From Neorhizobium huautlense (GTDB lineage: Bacteria > Pseudomonadota > Alphaproteobacteria > Rhizobiales > Rhizobiaceae): 64,000 bases of DNA. Position numbers and translations under genes: made by a program. The notes beneath the pieces are model-generated. The model ran no database searches. It had not been told where the DNA came from and saw only the letters and a list, made by a program, of their open reading frames with translations. Below, piece by piece: positions 47,340 to 57,861 of the stretch (the first letter of the stretch is position 1; the number at the start of each line of letters is the position of its first letter). The DNA lies in assembly GCF_002968575.1 (NCBI RefSeq), contig NZ_PVBM01000007.1, positions 179,107 through 243,106 on the forward strand, given 5' to 3'.

Positions 47340-48234
47340 GAAGAATAATTCCGTCGAAGGTTATGCGAGAGGGAACGAGATAACGGCGGCGCCTGCCGGC
47401 GGTCTTGAACGTTCGTGCGGAGCGCTGGAGAAGCCCGACGGCATCGTGCAGGCTCCTTCCTCCCTCGGCATCGAACGGATAGAAGCGCGCTTCCATGGGA
47501 ACGGTTTTTCTCCCCACCGGCACGATACCTATGCGCTCGGTTTCACGGTTTCCGGGGTGCAGACCTTTCAGTATCGGGGCGCACTCCGCACCAGCATGCC
47601 GGGCAATGTCATCGTGCTGCATCCGGACGAAGTGCATGACGGTGCCGCCGGCACGGAAGACGGCTTGCGCTACCGCATGCTCTATCTGCCGCCCGAGCGG
47701 CTGATCGAGGCGAACGGAGCCGCAATCAGCCTGCCCTTCGTGCCCTCGCCTGTGGTCGAAGATCCGGATTTCCGCCAATGCCTCGCCGAGGCGCTCGACG
47801 ATCTCGAGGCCGAGCCGCAGGAATTGCTGCTGGACGATATCGTCGTCCGTCTCGCCCAGAGCCTCTGGCGTCACGCCGATAGCCGTGGTGGCGCCTCGGG
47901 CGCGTCGACGGCGCGCGAGGCCATCCTCCGCTGCCGCGACTATCTGCAGGAGAATTGCGACCGCGCCGTCTCTTCGGAAGAACTGGAGGCCGTCAGCGGC
48001 CTCGACCGCTATACCACCGCGCGGCAGTTCCGCCGCCTTCTCGGCACCAGCCCGCACCGCTATCTCGTCATGCGCAAGCTTGACCGCGCCAAGCTCCGGC
48101 TGTCGGAAGGCGACAGTCTTGCGGATGCGGCGGCCGATGCCGGCTTTGCCGATCAGGCCCATTTCACCCGCCATTTCAAGAAGACGTTCGGCATGACGCC
48201 AGGCCGGTGGGTGGCGCTGCGGCAAAGCACATAA
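47338..48234 (+). CDS. AraC family transcriptional regulator
   Basis: A 298-residue regulator: cupin-like N-terminal sensing domain (GFSPHRHDTYALGFTVSGVQ and VIVLHPDEVHDG) and a C-terminal AraC pair of helix-turn-helix motifs (SGLDRYTTARQFRRLLGTSP; ADAGFADQAHFTRHFKKTFG). The start at 47338 overlaps the minus-strand DUF2000 start. A later GTG at 47445 is possible. The gene arrangement suggests it regulates DUF2000, for example a quorum or sugar signal, but nothing in sequence shows this. Confidence 0.9.
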   Translation: MKNNSVEGYARGNEITAAPAGGLERSCGALEKPDGIVQAPSSLGIERIEARFHGNGFSPHRHDTYALGFTVSGVQTFQYRGALRTSMPGNVIVLHPDEVHDGAAGTEDGLRYRMLYLPPERLIEANGAAISLPFVPSPVVEDPDFRQCLAEALDDLEAEPQELLLDDIVVRLAQSLWRHADSRGGASGASTAREAILRCRDYLQENCDRAVSSEELEAVSGLDRYTTARQFRRLLGTSPHRYLVMRKLDRAKLRLSEGDSLADAAADAGFADQAHFTRHFKKTFGMTPGRWVALRQST

Positions 48235-48356
48235 CGAGCCTTTTAGCGTTTAAAAATCCCGTCACCAAAGCTTCATCGAAGGTTCAAAGTTCCATCACCT
48301 GCCCGTCATGCGCCCTCCTTAAGCGGTTGCCATCACGCCAACCCAAAGGGTGCTCC

Positions 48357-49715
48357 ATGACCAGACTCCTTCTCGCTTCCGTCGCGCTCGCCACACTCTT
48401 CGGCGGTTCTGCCTCAGCCGAAGAAAAGGCCTATCCGGCCAAACTCGTCGGACAGGCGGTCCTGCCGGCCAACACGGTCGTGGCGGCACCTGCCGATGCC
48501 CCAGCCTTCCTGAAGACCTCCGGCAAGTTCACCACGGCCGACCGCAAGCGCACCGAAGCCCTCGGCACGTTGCCGGGCAAGGACGGCGCCCGTATCACCG
48601 ACGTCAAACTGCCGCTCGACGGCCAGCCGATCCAGGGTTTTTCCGGGATCAAGAGCATGGCCGACGGCACGTTCTGGACGCTCTCCGACAACGGCTTCGG
48701 CTCGAAAGCCAATTCCTCCGACGCCATGCTCTTCCTGCACCAGATGAAGTTCGACTGGACCGGCAACAAGACTGAAGTGCTCAAGAACGTCTTCCTCTCT
48801 GACCCGAACAAGATCGCGCCGTTCCCGATCGCCATGGAAGCGTCCGACACGCGTTATCTCACCGGCGCCGATTTCGATATCGAATCGATCCAACCGGTGG
48901 CCGACGGTTTCTGGCTCGGCGATGAATTCGGCCCCTATGTGATCAAGGTCGATCTGCAGGGTCGCCTCACCGATGTCGTGCCGACGCTGCTCGACGGCAA
49001 GCCGGTTTCCTCGCCGGACAATCCCACCCTCACGACGCCAGCCAATCCCGCTGCCAAGATGGGCGCCTTCAACCTGAAGCGCTCCGGCGGCTATGAGGGG
49101 ATGGCCATGTCGAAAGACGGCTCCAAGCTCTATGGCCTTCTGGAAGGCGCAATCTACAAGGAAGACGGGCAGGTAGAACAGGTGGACGGGCAGACGGCGC
49201 TGCGGGTCATCGAGTTCGATGTCGCCTCCAAGAAGTGGACGGGCCGTTCCTGGCTCTACCCTTTGTCCAAGGGCGGCGAAGCGATCGGCGACTTCAATAT
49301 GATCGACGAGACGACCGCACTTGTCATCGAGCGCGACAACGGGTCCGGCGCCGCCGACCGCGCCTGCGCCGATCCGACCAAGCCGGAAGCCGCCTGCTTC
49401 AACGCGCCGGCGAAGCACAAGCGCGTCTACAAGATCGAGATGAGCGATGCCAATGTCGGCCGGGCGGTCCGCAAGATCGGCTATATCGACCTGATGAAGA
49501 TCCAGGATCCCGAGGAAAAGAAGAAGGCAGGCAATATCGAAGGTATCTACGACATGCCTTTCGTGACGATCGAGAACGTCGACATCGTCGACGCCACCCA
49601 TCTCGTCATCGGCAACGACAACAACCTGCCCTTCTCTGCCGGCCGCGCCGTCGACAAGGCCGACAACAACGAATTCAGTCTCATCGAAGTGGGTGAGTTC
49701 CTGGCTGCGAAGTAA
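48357..49715 (+). CDS. Exported esterase-like phytase family protein
   Basis: Exported protein of 452 residues. Sec signal (ALATLFGGSASA-EEK), then a beta-propeller-like domain with IQGFSGIKSMADGTFWTLSD, GFGSKANSSDAMLFLHQM, and GGYEGMAMSKDGSKLYGLLE. This matches the 'esterase-like activity of phytase' family (PF13449). Similar proteins occur in the periplasm of rhizobia and may release phosphate or hydrolyse esters; substrate not known. Follows the AraC gene by 122 bp with no visible operon link. Confidence 0.87.
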   Translation: MTRLLLASVALATLFGGSASAEEKAYPAKLVGQAVLPANTVVAAPADAPAFLKTSGKFTTADRKRTEALGTLPGKDGARITDVKLPLDGQPIQGFSGIKSMADGTFWTLSDNGFGSKANSSDAMLFLHQMKFDWTGNKTEVLKNVFLSDPNKIAPFPIAMEASDTRYLTGADFDIESIQPVADGFWLGDEFGPYVIKVDLQGRLTDVVPTLLDGKPVSSPDNPTLTTPANPAAKMGAFNLKRSGGYEGMAMSKDGSKLYGLLEGAIYKEDGQVEQVDGQTALRVIEFDVASKKWTGRSWLYPLSKGGEAIGDFNMIDETTALVIERDNGSGAADRACADPTKPEAACFNAPAKHKRVYKIEMSDANVGRAVRKIGYIDLMKIQDPEEKKKAGNIEGIYDMPFVTIENVDIVDATHLVIGNDNNLPFSAGRAVDKADNNEFSLIEVGEFLAAK

Positions 49716-49735
49716 GCGGGAAATCTTACGAAATC

Positions 49736-49765
49736 GAGGGCGTCCGGTGAAAGCCGGGTGCTCTT
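49736..49765 (+). terminator. Terminator after the phytase-family gene
   Basis: Twelve-pair stem GAGGGCGTCCGG / CCGGGTGCTCTT with several G-T pairs and loop TGAAAG, followed by TTCG. It is 20 bp after the stop. Confidence 0.75.
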
Positions 49766-49892
49766 TTCGTTTAGGGCTTGGAGGTCACTGAGTAGCCCAG
49801 GGCCGGAACCGAACGTACTCCTCGCAAGTTTGCAACCTGTCTTGGCGCGCAGTATCTGCGCGCTGCCTCTGCGCACAGGATGGAGAGAAACG

Positions 49893-50243
49893 ATGAAAAT
49901 CCGTAAGTTCACGATCAGCGACACGTCGTTAGAGCGTTCCCCCGGTGAGCAGGCAGACGTGTTTGTCGGCAATCTGGTCGACGAACGGCACGGGGGGCCG
50001 ATCACCATCGGTTATGGACGCTATGCGCCTAACCAGAGCCTCACAGAGACGATGGCAGTGGATGATGTCATGATCATTCTGGAAGGACGCCTTTCGGTCT
50101 CTACTGACGCCGGTACGGTCACGGCGGGACCCGGCGAGATTGTGTACATGCCCAAAGGCGAAGCGGTGACCATCCGGTCGCACGAAGAAGGCGCAGTGAC
50201 GGCCTATGTCACCTATCCGCATTGGCGGCCGGCACATGCGTAA
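49893..50243 (+). CDS. Small cupin protein
   Basis: A 116-residue cupin-like protein: GRYAPNQSLTETMAVDDVMI, then GPGEIVYMPKGEAVTIRSHE. Motif 1 lacks the paired His of metal cupins, resembling EutQ-like or sensor cupins. It stands alone with GGAGAG before its ATG. Function unknown. Confidence 0.8.
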   Translation: MKIRKFTISDTSLERSPGEQADVFVGNLVDERHGGPITIGYGRYAPNQSLTETMAVDDVMIILEGRLSVSTDAGTVTAGPGEIVYMPKGEAVTIRSHEEGAVTAYVTYPHWRPAHA

Positions 50244-50268
50244 GCCATGACGGCGCGCCTGCCCCAGC

Positions 50269-51789
50269 CTACTCGAACACAAATGCCAGCCGCTTGCCCG
50301 TCAGCCTTGCCAATTGCTGCAGCCGTCCATCCAACCGCTCGCCGGCAAAATTGCTGTAGGCGTGCGGCACGACGAATTCGAGGTCGAGGTTCGGGTTGGA
50401 CGAGGGCCGGAAGGTCAGGTTGTGGACGAGACCCGGCATGGACGCGGAAAACAGGTATACGACCCTGAGCAGGCCGCCGAGCAGTTTGGCAAGGTCGAGA
50501 AGGCGCGGTGTTGCAATCGTGGCGAGGGGACCGGTCTCGCCGTCGTCGTGCAGGCCCTCGAAGCGATGGTAGTTGGCAAGCGCCAGATAGGCCCGGCCCG
50601 CATGGGTGATGCCCACAAAGGATGAATGGGCAATCAGGTTCAATGCCTGCAGGCCGCGATAGTCCGGATGAGCCCGCCAGCTGATATCGGCAAGCAGGCA
50701 GGCCGCTTGGCGATAGCGGCTTTCCTCTTCGGTCTCGGTAATTCCGAAAGCCGGCACCATCCGGCCGGTCCAGTCGGCAAGCTCGCGGGCGTGTTCGGGC
50801 GATCGGGCGCGCAGGATGGCGAGCTGATCGGCGGCAACCAGAAGCGGATCGCTCGCCTTCTCCTCGTCCGGCAACAAGGAATAGAGATAACCTTCGCGGA
50901 CGCCCTGGGCCGAAAAGCTCACCCGCGCCGGCTTCATCACATTCAGCACTTCCTGCATGGCGATGGCGCCGAAGGGCAGAAGCGAGCGACGGCTTTTCGA
51001 TACCGCCTGCCAGGCCGGATCTTTGGAATCCTTGGCCGCAACTACCTCGTCGAGGAACCTTTGCATCTCTTCGAGGGGCAATTCGTAGCCCTGCATCATA
51101 TGCAGAGGATATTTGCTGATCTCCATGTGGAGCTTGGCGATGTTTCGCCATGTGCCGCCGACTGCATAGAAGGTGCGGCCTGCGCCCTCTTTCAGGAAGC
51201 GGGCGGTATTGACCTGCTTGCGGGCAAACGCGCGAGCCTTGGAGAGCGAATTGCCGGAGGATTCGGACAACCGCAGCCCCCCGAGCGGCAGGGTGATGCC
51301 TCGGCCGAATTCCTGGCCCCTTATGTCGATCAGTTCCAACGAGCCGCCGCCGAGATCGCCGGCAATCCCGTCGGGGTCGTGGAAGCCGCTGATGACCCCG
51401 AGCGCCGAGTAACGCGCCTCTTCCTCGCCCGAGAGGACCTGAACCGGCTGACCGAGAATCTCCTCCGCCTCGCGGATGAAATCGGGGCCGTTTGAAGCTT
51501 CACGTGCAGCGGCGGTGGCGAGCACATAGACCTGGCTTGCCTGCGCCTGTGCGGAAAGCGCGCGGAAGCGCTTCAATGCCGCCAGCGCCCGCGCCACGCC
51601 TTCGTCGTCCATGCGGCCGCTCGACCCTAGGCCTTTGCCCAGCCCGCAAAGCACCTTCTCGTTGAAGAGGATGGTCGGCGCGCGCGACATGCCTTCATAG
51701 ATGACGACACGGACCGAGTTCGAGCCGATGTCGATGACGGAAACAGGGGCAATGCCCGGAAGGCGCCCCTGGGCTTCTGATCTTACCAT
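50269..51789 (-). CDS. ppx: Exopolyphosphatase
   Basis: Hydrolyses polyphosphate from the ends (Ppx/GppA family), 506 residues. Ribonuclease-H-like ATPase fold: SVIDIGSNSVRVVIYEG at the start and GDLGGGSLELIDIRG. An HD-like C-terminal domain extends from about residue 310. It starts 5 bp after ppk, so the two opposing enzymes of polyphosphate are cotranscribed. Confidence 0.94.
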   Translation of the reverse strand: MVRSEAQGRLPGIAPVSVIDIGSNSVRVVIYEGMSRAPTILFNEKVLCGLGKGLGSSGRMDDEGVARALAALKRFRALSAQAQASQVYVLATAAAREASNGPDFIREAEEILGQPVQVLSGEEEARYSALGVISGFHDPDGIAGDLGGGSLELIDIRGQEFGRGITLPLGGLRLSESSGNSLSKARAFARKQVNTARFLKEGAGRTFYAVGGTWRNIAKLHMEISKYPLHMMQGYELPLEEMQRFLDEVVAAKDSKDPAWQAVSKSRRSLLPFGAIAMQEVLNVMKPARVSFSAQGVREGYLYSLLPDEEKASDPLLVAADQLAILRARSPEHARELADWTGRMVPAFGITETEEESRYRQAACLLADISWRAHPDYRGLQALNLIAHSSFVGITHAGRAYLALANYHRFEGLHDDGETGPLATIATPRLLDLAKLLGGLLRVVYLFSASMPGLVHNLTFRPSSNPNLDLEFVVPHAYSNFAGERLDGRLQQLARLTGKRLAFVFE

Positions 51790-51794
51790 ATTGC

Positions 51795-53987
51795 CTATTT
51801 CTTGCGTCCCGACATCACGCCGGCAATCAGTTTCGGAGCACTCGATTTCAAAGCTTCACCGCGCCCGGACAGGCTCGGATTGGTCATAAAATAGTGCTGC
51901 GCGTTAAAAGGTTCCTCGCCCTTGCGCACTTCCATGCGCCGCGACGTGCCGTCGGGCAATATCTCGTAGCTTTGCTGGTTGTCAATCAGGTTGCCCAGCA
52001 TGATCTGCGAGAGGACCTGCTCATGCACAGTCGGGTTCAGGAGCGGCACGAGCGTCTCGACACGCCGGTCGAGGTTGCGCGGCATCATGTCGGCGGAGCC
52101 GATATAGACGAGCGCCTTGTCGGACGGCAGGCCGTAACCGTTGCCGAAGCAAAAGATGCGGCTGTGCTCCAGGAAGCGGCCGACGATCGACTTGACGCGG
52201 ATATTGTCGGAGAGCCCCGGCACCTGCGGACGCAGGCAGCAGATGCCGCGCACCACCAGATCCACTTCGACACCCGCGCGGCTTGCCCTGTAGAGGGCGT
52301 CGATGATTTCCGGATCGACCAGCGAATTCATCTTCATCCAGATCGCCGCCGGCTTGCCCGCCTGTGCGTGGCAGATCTCCTCCTCGATATGTTTCAGGAT
52401 GCGTGGGCGAAGCGTATAGGGCGAAACCGCAAGCTTCATGCTTTCCGCCGGTTCGCCGTAGCCGGTGATGAAGTTGAAGATGTTCGCCATGTCATGGGCG
52501 ATCTTCGGGTTGCAGGTGAAGAAGGAAAGGTCGGTGTAGATCTTTGCAGTCACCGGGTGATAGTTGCCGGTGCCGAGGTGGCAATAGGTTCTGAGCTTGC
52601 CGTCCTCGCGGCGCACCACCATCGACATCTTGGCATGGGTCTTCAATTCGATGAACCCGAAGACGACCTGAACGCCGGCGCGCTCCAGGTCGCGCGCCCA
52701 GCGAATATTGGCTTCTTCGTCGAAACGGGCCTTCAACTCCACCAGCGCCGTCACCGACTTGCCCATTTCGGCTGCGTCGATCAGCGCTCGGACGATCGGG
52801 CTGTCGTTGGAGGTTCGGTAGAGCGTCTGCTTGATCGCGAGTACATCAGGATCGCGCGCCGCCTGCAGAAGAAACTGCACAACCACGTCAAAGGACTCGT
52901 AAGGATGGTGAACCACCATGTCCTTTTCGCGGATGGCGGCGAGGCAATCGCCAGCATGCTCACGGACGCGTTCCGGAAATCGGGCATTGTAGGGCTCGAA
53001 CCTCAGGTCGTCGCGCGGCGCCTTGGCGATTTCCGAAAGCGTATTCAGCGCCAGCAGGCCCGGCAGAACGGCAACCCGGTTTTCCGGCACGCCCAATTCC
53101 TGAACCACAAACTGGCGCAGCGAAGCAGGCATTTCCGAATCCGTCTCGATGCGGATGACCTTGCCGCGGCGGCGGCGTTTCAGCGCCGTCTCGAAGAAGC
53201 GCACCAGGTCTTCGGCCTCTTCCTCCACTTCGATATCGCTGTCGCGAATGATGCGGAAGGTGCCGGCGCCCCTCACCTCGTAGCCGGGAAACAGCCTGTC
53301 GGTGAACATGCCGACCACGTCTTCGAGCGTGATGTAGCGGATCGTGGCGCCGTCGTCGGGGAGACGGATGAAACGGTCGAGCGTCGTCGGCAGGCGCAAG
53401 AGCCCTGTCATCGGCTCCTTGCCGTGCATGCTGTGAAGCTGCAGGCCCATGGAAAAGCCGAGATTGGGAATGAAGGGAAACGGATGGGCCGGATCGATCG
53501 ACAGCGGCGTCAGGATCGGGAAGAGTTCGGCATCGAAGGAATTGGCGAGCCAGGCGCGATCCTCCGGCGCAAGCGCCCCCGGCCGCACGATCAGAATGTC
53601 TTCCTTGGCGAGATATTGTTGCAGCACGGCAAGCGAGGCCTGCTGCTCCATCTGCAGGTTGTCGATCTCCTGCAGGATCGCATCGAGCTGTTCGGCGGGC
53701 GTCTTGCCGTCCGGGCTGCGGATGGCTATCCCCTGCCGCACCTGACCCTCGAGGCCCGCGACACGGACCATGAAGAACTCGTCGAGGTTGGTCGCCGAGA
53801 TCGACAGGAAGCGCACCCGTTCCAGAAGCGGGTGAGCCGTGTTCAGCGTTTCTTCCAGAACGCGCCGGTTGAACTGCAGCCAGGAGAATTCGCGGTTGAT
53901 GAAACGATCCGGGCTCGACAGCAATTGATCGACGGCATCTGCCGCCGTCGGCTCGGGCTGCTGCTTTTCCGTCGTCATCGAATCCAT
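51795..53987 (-). CDS. ppk: Polyphosphate kinase (PPK1)
   Basis: Makes polyphosphate from ATP. 730 residues with the PPK1 N-domain [19 protein letters not shown], the phospholipase-D-like fold, the catalytic His in [20 protein letters not shown], and [23 protein letters not shown] 53987 follows GGAGGTGACC at good spacing. Downstream of hdaA by 59 bp; probable operon perM-hdaA-ppk-ppx. Several other long frames opposite this gene are bias artefacts. Confidence 0.95.
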   Translation of the reverse strand: MDSMTTEKQQPEPTAADAVDQLLSSPDRFINREFSWLQFNRRVLEETLNTAHPLLERVRFLSISATNLDEFFMVRVAGLEGQVRQGIAIRSPDGKTPAEQLDAILQEIDNLQMEQQASLAVLQQYLAKEDILIVRPGALAPEDRAWLANSFDAELFPILTPLSIDPAHPFPFIPNLGFSMGLQLHSMHGKEPMTGLLRLPTTLDRFIRLPDDGATIRYITLEDVVGMFTDRLFPGYEVRGAGTFRIIRDSDIEVEEEAEDLVRFFETALKRRRRGKVIRIETDSEMPASLRQFVVQELGVPENRVAVLPGLLALNTLSEIAKAPRDDLRFEPYNARFPERVREHAGDCLAAIREKDMVVHHPYESFDVVVQFLLQAARDPDVLAIKQTLYRTSNDSPIVRALIDAAEMGKSVTALVELKARFDEEANIRWARDLERAGVQVVFGFIELKTHAKMSMVVRREDGKLRTYCHLGTGNYHPVTAKIYTDLSFFTCNPKIAHDMANIFNFITGYGEPAESMKLAVSPYTLRPRILKHIEEEICHAQAGKPAAIWMKMNSLVDPEIIDALYRASRAGVEVDLVVRGICCLRPQVPGLSDNIRVKSIVGRFLEHSRIFCFGNGYGLPSDKALVYIGSADMMPRNLDRRVETLVPLLNPTVHEQVLSQIMLGNLIDNQQSYEILPDGTSRRMEVRKGEEPFNAQHYFMTNPSLSGRGEALKSSAPKLIAGVMSGRKK

Positions 53988-54046
53988 CTGGTCACCTCCG
54001 CTAACCCCTTGGGGCTGAACATAATTCGACGAGCGAACTGTCACAG

Positions 54047-54754
54047 TCAATCGCCGGGGCCTGAATTTCCATAATCGTTGAGCACTTCCGCGGCCATCGA
54101 CCGGGTGATCCGGGTGCCGCGGGCAAGTGCCAGACGGTCCAGCCGCTCGACGATCGCCTGGGCGGCGCCGAGAGAACGCTCCATGCGGTTGACGATATAG
54201 CCCACGAGTTTGTCATCGATATAAAGCTGCCGGTCGGCAAAAAGTTTCACGATCACCTGCGCCAGCAGTTCCTCGTCCGGTTCGCCGATCTCCACGACGG
54301 TCGCCGCTTTCAGGCGCGACTTGAGGTCGGGCAGTGTCACGCCCCATGACATCGGCCAGAGCCTGGACGTCATCAGCAGGCTATGGCCGTTCTGCCGCAC
54401 GCTGTTGATCACGTGGAAGAGTTCCGTCTCGTCAAAACCGCGTCGCTCGGCATCTTCGAAAAGCACCGGGCCGGCCGCTGCCAGTGCGGCGGCATTCGAA
54501 CCCACGACCGGATGAATGTCGACCGCGCCGGCCTTTTCGCGCCAGATGTGGGCAAGGTGCGACTTGCCTGATCCGACAGGCCCTGCCAGCACGACGACCG
54601 GCGATGGCCAGGCCGGCCATTCATCGACGATCGCAACGGCCGCCGCCAGGCGCTCGGAAACCAGCAGGTCATCCCGGCCTTTCGCCGCATCATGGGTGAA
54701 TTGCAGCGGCAATTGCTCGCTTTTACGCCGCTCGCGTTCGCTTGCTTGTGTCAT
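54047..54754 (-). CDS. hdaA: DnaA-related regulator of replication initiation (HdaA)
   Basis: DnaA-family AAA+ protein without the C-terminal DNA-binding domain; 235 residues. Walker [21 protein letters not shown] and Walker B LFEDAER are visible. In Caulobacter and related alphaproteobacteria HdaA promotes inactivation of DnaA-ATP with DnaN (RIDA). The start overlaps the perM stop by 4 bp (ATGA). QLPLQF near the N-terminus is a likely sliding-clamp-binding motif. Confidence 0.9.
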   Translation of the reverse strand: MTQASERERRKSEQLPLQFTHDAAKGRDDLLVSERLAAAVAIVDEWPAWPSPVVVLAGPVGSGKSHLAHIWREKAGAVDIHPVVGSNAAALAAAGPVLFEDAERRGFDETELFHVINSVRQNGHSLLMTSRLWPMSWGVTLPDLKSRLKAATVVEIGEPDEELLAQVIVKLFADRQLYIDDKLVGYIVNRMERSLGAAQAIVERLDRLALARGTRITRSMAAEVLNDYGNSGPGD

Positions 54755-55920
54755 TGGTCTTTCGGTGCGCCGATCTGGGCGTCGTTTCCGCTGTGCTCCA
54801 GCACACGGGGCGGTGGCTCTTCCTGCCAGGGAAGCGTGGCCGTCCGGCCGTAATAGATGTCGCTGTCAAGATACCGCGACAGGGCGAAGCGGACAAGCAC
54901 GCCGACCACAGCCGCGGCCGGTACCGCGATCAAAAGACCCACGAAGCCGAACATCGCGCCGAATGCAAAGAGCGCGAACATCAGCCAGACGGGATGCAGC
55001 CCGACGCTTTCGCCCACCAGCTTCGGCTGCAGAATGTTGCCCTCGACAAACTGGCCGACGAAGAAGACGCCGGCAACCGCCAGTATCCACGGATAATCCG
55101 GCCAGAACTGCACCAGCGCCACGCCGACCGAAAGCACCAGCCCGATCAGCGAACCGATATAGGGAATGAAGCTGATCATGCCGGACACAAAGCCTATCAG
55201 GAGCCCGAAATTGAGGCCGACGATCGACAGGCCCACCGCGTAGAAGATACCGAGGATAAGGCAGAGCGAACCCTGGCCGCGGATGAAACCGGCAACCGAT
55301 TCATCCATCTCGCGGGCAATCCGGCGCACGGTATGCACCTGGTCGCGCGGAATCCAGTTGTCGACCTTCGCCACCATCCGGTCCCAGTCGAGCAGGATGT
55401 AGAAGGCAACCACGGGCGTGACGATTAGCAAGGAGACCACATCGACGATCGCCTTGCCGGAATTCCAAATCTGGCCGAGCAGCGAACCTATAAAACCGGC
55501 GCCCTGGCTCAGCACTTCGGAGAAGTTCTGTTTGATCGTCTCGATCTGGCTGCCGACCCAAGAGGGCAGGAAGGAGGTTTCGGGGCTGGAGATGATCTGC
55601 TGCAGCTGGGAGATATAACCCGGCAGAGCTGCGGCAAATTCGGTGAACTGGTTGATGATGATCGGGATCACCAGCATCAGCGACAGCACGAAGACCAGCA
55701 CGAAACAGACGAGGATCACCACGGTCGCCATCAGCCGGCTCAGTCCGCGCCGCTCCAGCCAGTCGGCAACCGGATCGAGAAAATAGGCGAGCGCCATGCC
55801 CGCTACGAAAGGCAGCAGAATGGAGCGGAAGAACCAGAGAAAAACGACGACGACCGCCAGCGCGCCGACCCAGAAAAGAATGTGGCGCCTGAGGTTTGCA
55901 CCGTTGACATGGTATGGCAT
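54751..55920 (-). CDS. AI-2E family transporter (PerM-like)
   Basis: A 389-residue inner-membrane protein with about eight hydrophobic segments of the AI-2E/PerM family; some members transport AI-2 or act in Na+/H+ exchange, others have no known role. Conserved pattern: FVAGMALAYFLDPVADWLER and GFVSGMISFIPYIGSLIGLV. ATG 55920 chosen; upstream in-frame codons are in purM-overlapping DNA. Starts divergently from purM (183 bp). Confidence 0.88.
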   Translation of the reverse strand: MPYHVNGANLRRHILFWVGALAVVVVFLWFFRSILLPFVAGMALAYFLDPVADWLERRGLSRLMATVVILVCFVLVFVLSLMLVIPIIINQFTEFAAALPGYISQLQQIISSPETSFLPSWVGSQIETIKQNFSEVLSQGAGFIGSLLGQIWNSGKAIVDVVSLLIVTPVVAFYILLDWDRMVAKVDNWIPRDQVHTVRRIAREMDESVAGFIRGQGSLCLILGIFYAVGLSIVGLNFGLLIGFVSGMISFIPYIGSLIGLVLSVGVALVQFWPDYPWILAVAGVFFVGQFVEGNILQPKLVGESVGLHPVWLMFALFAFGAMFGFVGLLIAVPAAAVVGVLVRFALSRYLDSDIYYGRTATLPWQEEPPPRVLEHSGNDAQIGAPKDQ

Positions 55921-56103
55921 CGCCGCTCCCTTCAAGCGTGACCGCGGTCGCAGACAGGGATAGGATGCCCGCGCCCGCGTGGTCAAGAGTTCGATCGCAG
56001 TGCGGCGAGCGCTGTGAAAAGCCTTCAAAAGCGCTGGCAACGCTTGCATCCGACGCCATGTCGTGCAATGGCGGGCCGCTAAAATGGCCATTGGAGACGG
56101 ACG

Positions 56104-57177
56104 ATGAGCGAGGCGGGCAAAAACGGTCTCACCTATAGCGATGCCGGTGTCGATATCGACGCGGGCAACCTCTTGGTGGAGAAGATCAAACCGGCTGTGC
56201 GCTCCACCCGCCGGCCGGGCGCGGACGGTGAGATCGGCGGCTTCGGCGGCCTCTTCGATCTCAAGGCCGCAGGCTTTACCGATCCGATCCTGGTTGCGGC
56301 CAACGACGGCGTCGGGACCAAGCTGAAGATTGCCATCGATGCCGACTTCCATGATACCGTCGGTATCGACCTCGTCGCCATGTGCGTCAACGACCTCGTC
56401 GTGCAGGGTGCGGAACCTCTGCTGTTCCTCGATTACTTCGCAACCGGCAAGCTCGACCCCGACCAGGGTGCTGCGATCGTCACCGGCATCGCCGCCGGCT
56501 GCCGCGAGGCGGGCTGCGCGTTGATCGGCGGCGAGACCGCCGAAATGCCGGGGATGTATTCCGATGGCGATTACGATCTTGCAGGCTTTGCGGTGGGTGC
56601 GGCCGAACGCGGTCAGCTGCTGCCGGTCGGCGATATCGCCGCCGGAGACCTTATTCTCGGCCTCACTTCTTCAGGGGTCCATTCGAACGGCTTTTCTCTG
56701 GTCCGCAAGATCGTAGCGCTTTCCGGCCTCGCCTGGGATGCACCTGCTCCCTTCCGTGACGGCATGACTCTGGGTGAAGCGCTGCTCACGCCCACCCGCA
56801 TCTACGTGAAGCCGCTCCTGAAGGCGATCCGCGAGACCGGCGCGCTGAAGGCGCTCGCACATATCACCGGCGGCGGTTTCCCGGAAAACATCCCGCGCGT
56901 GCTGCCGAAGAACCTTGCGGCCGAAGTCGACCTCGATTCCATCCCCGTTCCGCCCGTCTTCTCCTGGCTGGCCAAGACGGGAGGCGTGGAGCCCAAGGAA
57001 ATGCTGCGGACCTTCAACTGCGGCATCGGCATGATTGTCGTGGTCGCCGCCGAAAATGCGCAAGCCGTCAGCGACATTCTCCGGACGGAAGGCGAAGTGG
57101 TCGTTCCGCTCGGCCGCATGGTCGATCGCCCCGAGGGCGGCGCCGGCGTGATCTACCAGGGCACACTCGGCCTATGA
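56104..57177 (+). CDS. purM: Phosphoribosylformylglycinamidine cyclo-ligase (AIR synthetase)
   Basis: Fifth step of purine synthesis. 357 residues: [60 protein letters not shown] and [18 protein letters not shown] are all family signatures. Stop TGA overlaps the purN ATG. Confidence 0.97.
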   Translation: MSEAGKNGLTYSDAGVDIDAGNLLVEKIKPAVRSTRRPGADGEIGGFGGLFDLKAAGFTDPILVAANDGVGTKLKIAIDADFHDTVGIDLVAMCVNDLVVQGAEPLLFLDYFATGKLDPDQGAAIVTGIAAGCREAGCALIGGETAEMPGMYSDGDYDLAGFAVGAAERGQLLPVGDIAAGDLILGLTSSGVHSNGFSLVRKIVALSGLAWDAPAPFRDGMTLGEALLTPTRIYVKPLLKAIRETGALKALAHITGGGFPENIPRVLPKNLAAEVDLDSIPVPPVFSWLAKTGGVEPKEMLRTFNCGIGMIVVVAAENAQAVSDILRTEGEVVVPLGRMVDRPEGGAGVIYQGTLGL

Positions 57178-57836
57178 TCGGCACGCCGCGCAAACGCGTC
57201 GCCGTCTTCATTTCCGGCGGCGGCTCCAACATGCTGTCGCTCGCGGATGCCTGCGCGGCACCGGGCTTTCCTGCCGAAATCGTCGCGGTCATTTCAGACA
57301 AGGCTTCGGCGGGCGGGCTGGCCAAGGCGCAAGCACGCGGCATCAAGACCTTCGTCTTCGAGCGCAAGAGCTTCGCAAGCAAACAGGATCATGAGGCGGC
57401 GATGCTGTCGGCGCTGGATGAAATCCGGCCCGACATCCTCTGCCTTGCCGGCTTCATGCGGCTCCTGTCAGGAGACTTCATCAGCCGCTATGAAGGCCGC
57501 ATCCTCAACATCCACCCTGCCCTCCTGCCGCTTTTCGCCGGCCTCAACACGCACCAGCGCGCCATTGACGCGGGCATGAAGATCGCCGGCTGCACCGTAC
57601 ATTTCGTAACGGAAGGCATGGATGAAGGCCCTATCCTCGCCCAGGCCGCCGTGCCTGTGCTTGCCGGCGATACCGCCGAGACGCTCGCCGCCCGCGTGCT
57701 GACCGTCGAGCACAAGCTCTACCCGCTGTCGCTCAAGCTACTCGCCGAAGGGAAGGTGCGGATGGAGGGGGCGAAGGCTGTATTCGATGGCGTGCCGGAA
57801 AAGGACGACGCTAGGCTGATCTCCCCAGCACTCTAG
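57174..57836 (+). CDS. purN: Phosphoribosylglycinamide formyltransferase
   Basis: Transfers formyl from 10-formyl-THF to GAR. 220 residues: [36 protein letters not shown], the active-site [20 protein letters not shown] and [20 protein letters not shown]. The catalytic Asn-His-Asp set is present. Overlaps purM by 4 bp. Confidence 0.96.
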   Translation: MIGTPRKRVAVFISGGGSNMLSLADACAAPGFPAEIVAVISDKASAGGLAKAQARGIKTFVFERKSFASKQDHEAAMLSALDEIRPDILCLAGFMRLLSGDFISRYEGRILNIHPALLPLFAGLNTHQRAIDAGMKIAGCTVHFVTEGMDEGPILAQAAVPVLAGDTAETLAARVLTVEHKLYPLSLKLLAEGKVRMEGAKAVFDGVPEKDDARLISPAL

Positions 57837-57861
57837 GCCAACCGTTACGGCCGGGCGGCAG

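Noticed and set aside
51894..54074. Long plus-strand open frame (726 codons) across the polyphosphate kinase gene.
   Set aside because: It lies wholly opposite ppk, whose family motifs are complete. Such long antisense frames are common with GC-rich third codon positions; the translation is Arg/Ala/His-rich with no domain.
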